Below are positions 28,846-38,350 of a DNA stretch of 64,000 bases, piece after piece; position 1 is the stretch's first letter, and every line of letters begins with the position of its first letter. The DNA is from Tritrichomonas musculus (Eukaryota > Parabasalia > Tritrichomonadida > Tritrichomonadidae). Below the pieces are notes generated by a model, which made no database searches, was not told the origin of the DNA, and saw only the letters and a list, made by a program, of their open reading frames with translations. The position numbers and the translations under genes are program-made. Where the stretch lies: assembly GCA_039105265.1 (NCBI GenBank), contig JAPFFF010000010.1, positions 2,976,001-3,040,000 on the forward strand, written 5' to 3'.

Positions 28846-29742
28846 ATGTTTCAATCAAGAACAGAAGAAGGAAATCCAATAAACATACCATCATCATTTA
28901 ATGGATATAAAATAGTAGACCTTATTGATACAGGAAGTTCATCTATTATCGTTTTAGTCGAAAATCAGTCAACACACGAAAGATTTGCAGCCAAAATTAT
29001 ACCCAAAGAATATGGAATCAACGATAATAAAATCGAATACGTTAATAATGAAATTAAAATTCTCAAAACACTTTCACATCCAAATATCGTTAAATATATT
29101 GATTCATTTGAAATTAAAAATAATGACAAAGAATTTATTGTTTTAATTACAGAATATTGTGAAAAAGGAAACTTGTTATCCTATATCGAAAACGAAAATG
29201 CACTTAATGAAAATATGAAAAAGAAAATAATCAGAGAATTATTAAGCGGTGTCCAATATTTGCATGAAAAAGGCATTTCTCATGGCGATATTAAAGTAGA
29301 AAACGTTTTACTCAATTCAGATTTTACTGTAAAATTATGTGATTTTGGCTTCTCTAGAACTTTAATAGTCGTAGGAGATGACTATAAAAACGGAACTTTA
29401 TACTACGCAGCACCAGAACTATTTTACAAAGGCTATTTTAATGCATTAAAGGCAGATATTTACGCCATTGGTATTACTATATACTCATTTTTTGAATTAC
29501 AGTTTCCTTACAAAGGAGAGAATGACGAAGAAATTATAAAGCAAATCATCAAAGGCCAATTAACATACAGCGAGAATATGAATGATAAACTGAAGAAGCT
29601 TATTCAACAGTGCACCAATATGAATCCTCAACTTCGTCCAAGTATCGAAAATATTTTAAATAATGAATATCTAAGCATAAAACTTCAACCAGAAAAAAAA
29701 ATTGATGTTCATAGATTTGAAAAAGTGAATAATTTGTTCTAG
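28846..29742 (+). CDS. Serine/threonine protein kinase, CAMK-like, with HGD in place of HRD
   Basis: The 298-residue protein is a single kinase domain with short ends. Motifs in order: LIDTGSSSIIVLV (the glycine loop has only the first Gly), FAAKIIP (ATP-binding Lys), KTLSHPNIVKYID, GISHGDIKVENVLL (catalytic loop with Arg replaced by Gly but Asp, Lys and Asn kept), LCDFGFSR (DFG), GTLYYAAPELF (APE), ADIYAIGITIYSF and NPQLRPSIENIL. Because Lys, catalytic Asp and DFG are present it may be active, although loss of the HRD Arg and of loop glycines is unusual and could mark altered regulation by activation-loop phosphorylation. The layout resembles trichomonad CAMK/AMPK-like kinases. It stands alone. 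Confidence 0.88.
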   Translation: MFQSRTEEGNPINIPSSFNGYKIVDLIDTGSSSIIVLVENQSTHERFAAKIIPKEYGINDNKIEYVNNEIKILKTLSHPNIVKYIDSFEIKNNDKEFIVLITEYCEKGNLLSYIENENALNENMKKKIIRELLSGVQYLHEKGISHGDIKVENVLLNSDFTVKLCDFGFSRTLIVVGDDYKNGTLYYAAPELFYKGYFNALKADIYAIGITIYSFFELQFPYKGENDEEIIKQIIKGQLTYSENMNDKLKKLIQQCTNMNPQLRPSIENILNNEYLSIKLQPEKKIDVHRFEKVNNLF

Positions 29743-30034
29743 TAAACGTTGTTTTTATCATATAATATTTGATTTTTTTATATTCAATCATTATGCAAAT
29801 TAATCAATGAACTCAAAAAGTTGTCCTTTTATTTTAGAATTGTAAAAGTCCTAAAGTTATGGACTTTTAACAATCCTATTTTCAGATAGAAAATAACACC
29901 AACAATTTTGAATTTGAAATTGCTTTTTTGGTTATTTTCAAATGTATATTTGGCTGATCAAACAAACAGTTTGGAATCTTAAAAAATGCTATGAAATATC
30001 TTGATGTTTGGAACACCTTTTCTTCTTCAAACTG

Positions 30035-30685
30035 TTAAGATTTTCTGTTGTCAACCGCCGGTGATGAGATGATGTTGACTCTGAATTGATATTGCTTTTT
30101 GATCCATTTGTTGTCGTCGTCACGAATGACAAGGACGCCTGCAGAGTAGATCATTGCATCACTTGCTTCTGGCCCCAATTGGGAATTGATTGAGTACATC
30201 GGACGGCCGACTAAAGTTGGATACAAAAGAGTCTGTCTGCAAAGAGTCTCTTCTTGAGCACTTCTTCCGTTTAAGTAACCACCGCCAGGTTTGAGTCCAT
30301 CTGCAAAATTCAATATATAAATGTTCTGAATTTTTTTCTTTTTGCATTCAATTGCTGACCAAATTGTTGAGTGATCATTGATAAAGAATTGCCCAGGCTT
30401 TTCCTTTCTGATATTCCTCAGACGATCCCGAATTTGAATATGATCACTATCAAAGAGCGTGGTTATTTGAGATGTTAGTAGTTCTGGGTGATCTTTAACA
30501 AATTTATGATTCTCTTTGGCAATTTCTTGCCTTTCTAATTCTTCTTTTGTGAATTTATTTGAATGAGGAATTTTTTTTTGATTTGGGTCAAAATGTTGAC
30601 CATGGCGGTTTGGGCTCCCTTGTCTGTGATTGTTACTAAACGACTGATTTTTATTTTGTATAGTTTCCCAGCAATGATCAGTCAT
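30035..30685 (-). pseudogene. Bacterial-type poly(ADP-ribose) glycohydrolase (PARG-like, DUF2263/TIGR02452), C-terminally truncated
   Basis: The 216-residue frame has the microbial PARG layout. An N-terminal helical region (KFTKEELERQEIAKENHKF) precedes the catalytic signature NFADGLKPGGGYLNGRSAQE (GGG...QEE, residues about 136-155), then TLCRQTLLYPTL, IYSAGVLVIRDD and VNIISSPAVDN. The QEE glutamates are the catalytic acids in characterised PARGs. The frame ends right after the PAxN motif, whereas family members have roughly 80-100 more residues with a GAWGCGVF-like loop. None of that could be seen downstream in any frame. It is therefore a truncated gene, or possibly a short variant. The reaction would be release of ADP-ribose from poly(ADP-ribose). 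It is a second ADP-ribose-related gene besides the macrodomain protein at 8.8 kb. Confidence 0.78.
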
Positions 30686-31139
30686 GTTTGTTAAATTGAC
30701 ATTTTATTTTCAATGAGTTCATTGAAATGTATTTGTGTGCATATTTGTTCAACTTTTTTTATAATTGTTTTCATATTATCAATTATTATCATGATGAAAT
30801 TAAAAATTTCAATCTGAAACTTAAATGAAATATCATGATTTAAGTTTTGGTGGCTTAAAATATGAGCTTCCTCGTCAAAAATTTTCAACATTTCTAAATC
30901 TCCGATATTGGAAAAAGAAACTCTATTTTAACAGAATTAAATCCTTTGTTTTGTGATTTCCAGTGTATTTATGCAAATATATAACATTCACAAAATATTA
31001 GAAATATGGTATTTTTTTGGAAGATTTTTTCCTTGCAAAATATAAAATAATGATACTATATTATAAATCTTTTATTACAACCTACAAATTAGAGTAAAAC
31101 AAAGCTTTATTATATTGGAATACCAAAATCTTCATAAAT

Positions 31140-31436
31140 TTAACTTTCTTTACAATCATTATTATTACTATTATCTAATAATTTGCTAGCAACAATTGGT
31201 ATGAAATTGAAATCAATCATAAAATCCATCCCTTCCCTTATCCAATACATACTCTCGAAATGATAAGAATCATCCAAATTTTCTGTTTTGTAATAGTCCA
31301 TTACTTTTTGGGCAATTTTGCATGCTTCTGTATTATTTAAATGCAATTTAAAACGATTTAAAACGATTTTCAAGTATATCATTGAAAACCTATAATTATT
31401 TATTTCAAAATTGAGTTGATTATTTTCATTTTTCAA
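31140..31436 (-). CDS. Small hypothetical protein
   Basis: A 98-residue frame with a balanced, non-repetitive composition (ACKIAQKVMDYYKTENLDDS, YWIREGMDFMIDF). No domain is recognised and no initiator motif was found upstream. It may be a real short gene or a leftover 3' or 5' exon-like fragment of a decayed gene; a neighbouring 66-codon frame at 30691-30891 is on the same strand. Confidence 0.3.
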   Translation of the reverse strand: MKNENNQLNFEINNYRFSMIYLKIVLNRFKLHLNNTEACKIAQKVMDYYKTENLDDSYHFESMYWIREGMDFMIDFNFIPIVASKLLDNSNNNDCKES

Positions 31437-31683
31437 TACTATTCAGAAAAATTGAGTTGTATGCAAAAATGATTCGCAGTTTATTTATATTTATTATTAT
31501 TAATTTGAAAGAATTCAGAGTTTCTCTTTAATAAAACATAATCAATAGGAAAAGATTTGTCCTTATATGTTAGATTCTTTGAGTTTTCAGGTAAAATTTT
31601 TATTTGGAAAAAAATCCTTTTGAAACTCATTATAAAATAGAAATTGTAAAGTATTCAAAAATAATAATAAAAAAAAAGCATTC

Positions 31684-32796
31684 ATGGATTTGCATAACTT
31701 AGTTAAAAAAGAAAAAGAATTTTATACGGCTTTTATGGATTATATTGAAGATGATAGTAGTACTGACGACGATTTCTCAAATTTACTAAATACTATTTAT
31801 TCTGAAAAAATTAAAAAAGGTCTATCAGAATTTACCAAATTACTTCAATTAATCTCTAAAATAGCCAAAAATCATCATCAAAAAGCAAATTTTAATGAAA
31901 AAATCGAAAAAATTCTTCTGCATTTTACAAAAGATATCAAACAGACCTTCGATAATATAGAAATATTCAATATATTCAAAAGTAACAAGCGAATTCTTTA
32001 CTTTCTTTTAAAAAATAAAGTCATCATAATCAATGAATATATTACACAAATTATTTTAAGTAAATTTTCGAAAAAATACCCACAATATTTTTTTGATGAA
32101 ATTCGTCCATTAATTCATGAAGAGGAGAGAAGAATATTAGAAAAAGAATTTTCAACATATGATAATAAATTTTTTAACAATTATGAAGAAAATCATTTTC
32201 AAGGCCAAAATCATTCATATCTTTGTAACTTAATTAGAAATGACTTAGTAGAAGATTTTATTTCTTACGTTAATCAAATGAGCAGTTCAATTTTAAATTC
32301 AAAAATAGACCATTCAATTTTTGAATCGAATTCATTTTTATTGAAAAAAAATCCATCATTGATTGAATACACGGCATTCTTTGGATCTACTCAAATTTTC
32401 CAGTATTTGAAATATAATGGAGTGAATATTGATCCTTCATTGTGGCTTTATGCAATTCATTCAGGTAATCCTGAAATGATTCACCTTCTTGAAGACCTTC
32501 ATGTTGAGCCATATTTTGGCTCTTATTGTGAGTGTTTAATAGAAGCTATTAAATGCCATCATAATGACATCGCCTATTATATTCAGTCCAATTTGTTAGA
32601 CTTTAATGATTCAAATAGCCAAATAATTGGCGAAAAAATTGTCAATTGCAGCATCAAATACCACAATTATTCTTTCTTCCCTGATTATTTAAACAATCAA
32701 TACGTTTTCTATTCATTGTTCAAACATAAATTTTATGATTTTGTTAATGTTTTTTTAGATGTAAATAAGAAAGATATTGAATCATCACTTGTTTAA
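31684..32796 (+). CDS. DUF3447/ankyrin-family protein, N-terminal part of a broken DUF3447-ANK-LRR gene
   Basis: The 370-residue protein has the trichomonad DUF3447 layout. The N-terminal helical region reads LLQLISKIAKNHHQKANF..KIEKILLHF. The hallmark stretch follows: YLCNLIRNDLVEDFISYVNQ, then SLIEYTAFFGSTQIFQYLKY, SLWLYAIHSGNPEMIHLLED, and CLIEAIKCHHNDIAYYIQSN. The same stretch recurs in the 41.0 and 53.6 kb genes. The ankyrin-like units imply protein binding; the function is unknown. After its stop at 32794-32796, poly-T and junk lead within about 90 bases into an ankyrin-LRR frame in another phase (32893-33781). In the 53.6-50.8 kb locus the same order occurs, so this gene was probably longer and lost its frame. 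The start is the first ATG. Confidence 0.75.
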   Translation: MDLHNLVKKEKEFYTAFMDYIEDDSSTDDDFSNLLNTIYSEKIKKGLSEFTKLLQLISKIAKNHHQKANFNEKIEKILLHFTKDIKQTFDNIEIFNIFKSNKRILYFLLKNKVIIINEYITQIILSKFSKKYPQYFFDEIRPLIHEEERRILEKEFSTYDNKFFNNYEENHFQGQNHSYLCNLIRNDLVEDFISYVNQMSSSILNSKIDHSIFESNSFLLKKNPSLIEYTAFFGSTQIFQYLKYNGVNIDPSLWLYAIHSGNPEMIHLLEDLHVEPYFGSYCECLIEAIKCHHNDIAYYIQSNLLDFNDSNSQIIGEKIVNCSIKYHNYSFFPDYLNNQYVFYSLFKHKFYDFVNVFLDVNKKDIESSLV

Positions 32797-32892
32797 ATAT
32801 TTATTTTAAAGCAAGTTTTCAAAGCTGATTTAAAATGACATTTTTAAAAAAAATAAAATTTTTAAATGAAATTTCAATTTTTTTTTTTTTTG

Positions 32893-33781
32893 TATTTATG
32901 ATTTTCAAACATCATTAAATAAAGCGGTAAAGAGAGAAAGACTTGATTGGATTTATTTTTTGTTATTGAAACAAAGTAGCTTGTCAAACTTTTTTAATGC
33001 AAAAGAAAAATTAACACGAATTGCAATTCCAACTTCAATAACAGCAATAGGAAATAATTCATTTAATGGATGCGCGTCTTTAATTGAAGTTTTGATTCCA
33101 CCAACGGTTATAACGATAGGAAACACAGCTTTTAATGAATGTCGTTCATTAGAAAGAATTAAAATTCCGAATTCAGTCACATCAATTGGCAATTTCGCAT
33201 TTAATGAATGCAAGTCACTTCATGAAGTTTCATTGACACCTTCATTAAAGTCAATTGGAAGAGGAGCTTTTGAAAATTGTGAGAGATTGATTCAAATTTT
33301 CATTCCTAATTCAATAACTGTAATTGATGAATATACTTTTTATGGTTGTTCTTCTTTGAAGCAAGTTTCAATTCCTTTTACAGTTGTCAAAATTGGCCAA
33401 TATGCTTTTTATGGCTGTGTGAAGTTGGAGAAAGTCAGCCTCCCAACTGTGTTGAGTGCAATTGAAGGATCTTCGTTTGCAAGATGCAAATCATTGAAAG
33501 AATTGAAGATTCCAAATTCTGTGAAGACAATTTCTTCTTCTGCTTTTTATAATTGCACCTTACTAAATAATGTTTCAATACCTGATTCAGTTACCTTCAT
33601 TGGAAACAAGGCATTCTGTGGTTGCAATTCTTTGATTGAATTGATAATTCCAAAATCGGTAACTCGTATTGGGAGCGATGCTTTTAGTGATTGCAACTTA
33701 TTAAAGGAAATTATACTACCCTCAGTTATTAGTACATCATTTCTTGGTTTAAGTGCTTACACAAATATAAATAAAATTTGA
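32893..33781 (+). pseudogene. Ankyrin-BspA leucine-rich repeat remnant (3' part of the preceding gene)
   Basis: The frame is open from the T run at about 32880 but has no ATG before the LRRs. It begins with an ankyrin-like unit (TSLNKAVKRERLDWIYFLLL) and runs into ten BspA-type (LRR_5) repeats of 23 residues with the pattern SLxxIxIPxSVTxIGxxAFxxC. Unlike the 51-kb array, these units are well diverged in sequence. There is no signal peptide or membrane anchor. BspA-type proteins of trichomonads are linked to surface interaction and adhesion, though many lack obvious export signals. Read together with the DUF3447 frame upstream, it looks like the 3' half of one gene separated by at least one frame break in a homopolymer region. 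Confidence 0.75.
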
Positions 33782-33841
33782 TTTTTTTAATTTGTTATTT
33801 ATTTATTTAATTGTATTTGATAAAAAAAAAAATCAAAAAAA

Positions 33842-33913
33842 TTCCGATGCAGAGAATCGAACTCTGATCTCTTGGGTGTTAACCAAGCGTTCTAGCCATT
33901 GAACTACATTGGA
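33842..33913 (-). tRNA. tRNA-Val (anticodon AAC)
   Basis: The 72-nt cloverleaf on the minus strand has acceptor TCCAATG/CATCGGA with an A-C mismatch at pair 4-69, and D-stem GTTC/GAAC. The anticodon stem is CTTGG/CCAAG with loop TTAACAC, which gives AAC, read as Val with A34 probably modified to inosine. The T-arm is CAGAG-TTCGATT-CTCTG. The discriminator is A. No intron and no encoded CCA. Confidence 0.92.
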
Positions 33914-34260
33914 TTCACGTATATTAATAATATAATTAAATTTTAAAAAATACTCAATTTTAAAAAAGTTGAGGAATATATCAAGGAAAAATCACATGAA
34001 GAAGAAGAAAAATCAATTGAAGAAGATGAAAGACTCATTTAATATTACAGAAATTTATTACAATAAAAAAGTGAAATTTTTTTGAATTTAGTTTTAATTA
34101 TTTATTCATATCGCAGTATTTATAAAGTATATCAAATCAGTCTTTAAATAGCATTAATAACATGCCAATCTAAATGATTATCAATTTCGACCACCATTTA
34201 TAAATATATTGACAATAAGCTTTATAAAAACAATGAAAACCAAAAAGCATCATTATAACT
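33914..34260. other. Intergenic stretch with a short acidic C-terminal-like frame
   Basis: Around 33960-34040 a frame reads VEEYIKEKSHEEEEKSIEED before a stop. It looks like the acidic end of some lost gene, but no upstream part exists beyond the tRNA. Nothing else is seen. Confidence 0.35.
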
Positions 34261-34410
34261 AAACAAATATAAATGGCAGTGGAATTACTTGACGATGAGG
34301 ATCATTTTTGCCACGGATTAGACATTATCTTGTTCAAAATCATTGCATATGAAATTGTTTTTGGTGTTGAACCATTCACAAAAAACGTAAACAAGTCACA
34401 TTCAGAAAAC
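34261..34410 (+). pseudogene. Protein-kinase fragment (subdomains VIII-IX)
   Basis: The translation ELLDDEDHF...GLDIILFKIIAYEIVFGVEPF matches the APE-to-subdomain-IX part of trichomonad kinases (typically APE.L....D..SFG.I.YE...G..PF). The critical SFG reads LFK. No other kinase parts flank it. It is a small remnant in an 81-codon frame whose last third is not kinase-like. Confidence 0.6.
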
Positions 34411-34675
34411 TTGTTCCATATTAAAATTTTTTTTGCCTCATTTTTTTCATCTTCTTCATTTTCTCATAAAAAGCTCCAAAAATTGTTTGTATTTTTGGGA
34501 AACTTATTAAATGTCTAACAAAATGATGAAATATTAGATAAATAATGAATGCATTGAAGTAGAAATATGAAAAACTACATTCAAATTGACATTTTATATA
34601 TGATAGATATGAAAAAAGAACAAACATAATTGAAACAATTTGAAATAAAAATCAACTGATTCAAACAGAAAATGA

Positions 34676-34702
34676 GGGGGGGGGGGGGGAAAAAAAAAAA
34701 AA
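34676..34702 (+). repeat. G14-A13 polypurine tract
   Basis: Fourteen G followed by thirteen A. A G run of this length stands out strongly in DNA this AT-rich. Its length is likely to vary between molecules or reads. Confidence 0.85.
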
Positions 34703-34838
34703 CAAAGAAATAATTATATTCATTTTCTTTTTAAAAACCTAAATAACAAACCACATATTTTAGCATCAATTTTATTATATTTTTGAAAAAATATCTATTT
34801 AATTTAAATTATAATCAATTATATGAAATTTAATTTCA

Positions 34839-36304
34839 TTAAGAATTATGAATTGTCATTTTTAGATCAAAAATATCAGTAAATTTTGTAACCAAATTTT
34901 CATCTGATAATTTAATATAGAAAATCCATTCTATTTGAAAACTATAATTTTTACAATATTCCAAAGCATCCTTCAATTCAGAATTTTTATATTCTTTAAA
35001 CATATCGAGAATAATTCCAGTAATTTTTCTATTACTTTTAATCGAATATGTAATTAAAATAGTAAAAATATTTTTGGCAGATTGATCCAACAAAGTTTTT
35101 TTGATAGCAGATGTCATTCCTTTCTCCACCCATGTTGCATAATATGGATGAAAAATGTCACAAAGATCAACATCTTTATTTCTATGAGAATATAAAAGAT
35201 TAAATAAATCAAAATCATAATTAGCACCATAAAACAAATACATTCCTTCTTCTTTTTCAATTAGATCAACAATATGATGTAAACTCGAAAGAATGATATG
35301 AAAATTGGCAGATAAAATGGCTATTCCAAATGAATTAATATCTAAATTTTTATATAAACAGTCATCATCATCATTTATATCTTTATTTAATTCATCGGAT
35401 TTTTCAATAAAATAATCGGTTAATTCATTTTGATGCGAATTAATTGAATATACAATTTTTCCTGGAGAGTCAATTTTTTCTTCACAAATTTGAATAATAT
35501 CATAATTTCTGCCAGAAATTGCACAAAAAAGTACAAAATCATCAATTTGAATATCGTATTGCATCCATAAATATTTGAATATTTGAATTGAACAGTAAAT
35601 TGCTGCTACTTGTATTAATGAAAAATTTTTGTTATCTGAATGAATCCTTTCATAGAATGAGTATTCAAATCTATAATTGAATGAATAATTGTTCCTTGAA
35701 ATGATGGACTGAAATGAATCAATGTCATCTTCACGAATGATTTTGTGAAGTGTTGTGGGGTGATATGAAATGTCACGATTTTGTTTATGTTTTTCTGGAT
35801 TTTGAAAAATCCTTGTAAATCTTTATCTATGTAACAATCTGAAAGAATTGTGAATTTTAATTTTTCTGAATAATTATGATCGTATTGGTCAATTTCTGGG
35901 TAAAAATAAACATAATATAAATTTCTATATTCTGCTGTTTTAATGATGGATTCAATACTAATGACTTTTTTGGAATATAAATAATATACAGTCCATATCA
36001 TTAAATTGAAAATATCAATGATGTCTAATTCTGTGTTTTTTGTTTTAATCAATTCTGGAGAAAAATGAATTAAGACATCTAAAAGTATTTCAAAATTGGT
36101 CCAATTAAACATACAAAAGGTACTAATATTCCATAAAAACATATTTCCGCTTTCGTAGTCTTTAAAAAATAAATATGAATTTTCTTGAACATATTTAATA
36201 ATTTCTGGATATGATTCTCTAGAAGCTTCTTTGAGGAGTTCTTAAGAGTTGTTAATAATCTCATATTTTTCTTTATTATCCAGCAAGAACTTATCAACAT
36301 CCAT
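34839..36304 (-). pseudogene. DUF3447/ankyrin-family gene with one stop and one frameshift
   Basis: Starting at the minus-strand ATG at 36304, the frame reads MDVDKFLLDNKEKYEIINNS, meets a TAA near 36242, then continues open (ELLKEASRESYPEIIKYVQE, then FFKDYESGNMFLWNISTF). Near 35640 the reading must move to a second frame. That frame gives NFSLIQVAAIYCSIQIFKYL, the DUF3447 hallmark, then DDFVLFCAISGRNYDIIQIC and runs to 34839. In total it spans about 488 codons with two lesions. It is more diverged from the other DUF3447 copies in this window than they are from each other. It has no LRR part. A recent pseudogene or, less likely, assembly errors. Confidence 0.75.
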
Positions 36305-37181
36305 GGATGAATATAAAATTTTATCATATTCAAAAAGATTGAAGTATAGAACTTTTTGAAAAAATAAAGTTTAATTGGCAAAATAAAATTAACCAATTAA
36401 AAAAAAAAAAAAATAATTGGCATCATTTTTTATTTTTTTTTTTTTTTTTTAGGGAAATCAGATTTGACCGGACGGTTATCGGTTAATTTTCACCTGCTAT
36501 CGTCGGCCAAATATAACTGGACGAGTCACTTTTTGAAAATGTTTGGTTATTTAGCAATTGAAATTTAATAAAAACGTATTTTTTAATAATTTTTGGAAAT
36601 TTTTCAAATTTGTCTATATTTTTTCTTATAAAAGATTTACAAAAACAGTGATTTTCGTTTTAAAATTTTGGTTTTTCAAATGAATTAGGTTTTCAATAGA
36701 ATTCAAATTCATATCTTTCAATGAAATTCAAAATCATATCTTTCAATAAAATTCAATAATACATAATTTAACCCTATTCAAATTCATATGATTCTATTTC
36801 TTTGAATGAAATTCCTAATACAATATATTTATATAATTCAAAATTTTGCATTTCAATAGGAATCTAGATTTTATAATTTCATCAAATTTGAAATGATATG
36901 ATTTAATACAATTATTATAGAATTTTACAAGTAAGCATTGTATACAGCAACTGAAAAAGGGAATGCTGAAATTGTGACATTTTTATTGTCAAATGAAAAA
37001 CTTGATATCAGAATTGGACATATTTGACTGTTTTTTTTTAAATTAATAAATTTTAAATCATATATTTCAATTACATTTGAAATTATATAATTCAAAGAAA
37101 TTCAAAATTATACATTTCAACGAAATTTAAAATCATATACATTTAAATACTATTCAATATCAACGTCATTCAGAAACAGTT
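36305..37181. other. Gene-free stretch rich in short TTCAA-type repeats
   Basis: The stretch from about 36690 to 37160 is built of loose repeats of an ATTCAAAATCATAT-like phrase. There is also a GC-richer patch near 36465-36530 containing several GTCGG and CGGAC motifs. No gene. Confidence 0.5.
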
Positions 37182-37982
37182 ATAGTATCGTTAAAAAGTG
37201 GACGACGATAGAAGAAAGAGGGCGACGGTCATTCAATTAATAAAAAGTATTCAATTTTTAATCTTACATTGAACAAAATTCAAACACATATCTTGATTAA
37301 TATATCATATTTCTCTTAAATAAATAATAAATGCTCATTAGAATAAGCAAATAAATAAATAAAAAACACTTCAAAAGTATTTAATTCTTAAAAATTTTTA
37401 AATATCAGTTCAATAAATTATTATTAATCATGTGAGCACTCGGAGTAACACTAATCGATCTAAATGGACAGATATAATTTGATGATGTAACTAGAACGAT
37501 AAAAGTTGTGCGCATTTAGGAATTTTCTAAATTTTCTTATTTAAACACTTTCTTTGTGTTATTGTTGATTTGTATCCATTTAATTGCGCTAAATATAGAA
37601 ACATTTGAGGTTTGCGTGTGATATATTTCTTGAAGAACCTAGAAAATTGGATATAAATTATAATCTTCAAAAAAATAATGAAATCGCAACATTTAAATGA
37701 GATAGATTGGCTTTTGATACAAATTGCATTCAGTAAAAGCTCTCCTAAGCCTCTGATAATCGAAAGAGGTGGAATAATAGGCTTCTTTATCTCATAAAAA
37801 TAAAACAAACAAGCATTGAATTTCATGAGAAATAAAAAATCAATTTTTCAATGGTTTATATAACATCTCGTCTACCATTTCGATTTTCCCTTCAATATTT
37901 GAATGAAAAATTTAAAAAACTCTAGAATTGAATGAGCGTCGCCCACTAAATCCGATCGTCGCCCACTTTTTAACGATACTAT
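37182..37982. mobile_element. 801-bp non-autonomous element with 57-bp terminal inverted repeats
   Basis: The left end 37182-37238 begins ATAGTATCGTTAAAAAGTGG and is mirrored by 37926-37982. The outer 27 bases match with one mismatch and the inner part (GGCGACG, then TCATTCAATT) also matches. A TA at each edge would fit a TA target site, as in Tc1/mariner-like elements, but this is inference. The interior has no transposase; the only frame is a motif-free 99-codon minus-strand one. Confidence 0.68.
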
Positions 37983-38350
37983 ATTCCAATGAAATTTGAA
38001 ATGCTTAATTCAATTGTAATCAAAATGAGATTAATATTTCGATGAAATTCAAAGTCATTGTAATCCAAGAAAAATCATTCTCTTGATGTTTGTGTCTGTT
38101 AATCTCAATTTGATGTTTGTGCCTGTTAAAATTTAATTTGGGTGGAATTCAAAATTAAATATTTCAATGGGATTCAAAATCACAAATTCCCAATGATATT
38201 CAAATCAGTAAAATTATTATTAAAATTAAACAATTGTTTTTAATTTTTTATTTTTTGGTGAAATTTTTTAATGAATTAACTATATATGTGCTTTTAAATT
38301 TGGATATTATGACTATAAACCAAACTTTAATAATTTCATAGTTATACTTA
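37983..38350. other. Short intergenic stretch
   Basis: AT-rich, with the same ATTCAAAAT-type phrases as the stretch left of the TIR element. A near-repeat of TTGATGTTTGTGCCTGTTAA occurs twice near 38085-38130. No gene. Confidence 0.5.

Noticed and set aside
30691-30891. 66-codon minus-strand frame next to the PARG-like gene
   Set aside because: Short, helical Ile/Lys-rich composition with no motif; not enough to call a gene.
36079-36396. 105-codon minus-strand frame
   Set aside because: It overlaps the DUF3447 pseudogene in the wrong frame and has hydrophobic shadow composition.
37527-37826. 99-codon minus-strand frame inside the 801-bp TIR element
   Set aside because: No transposase or other motif; random AT-rich composition.
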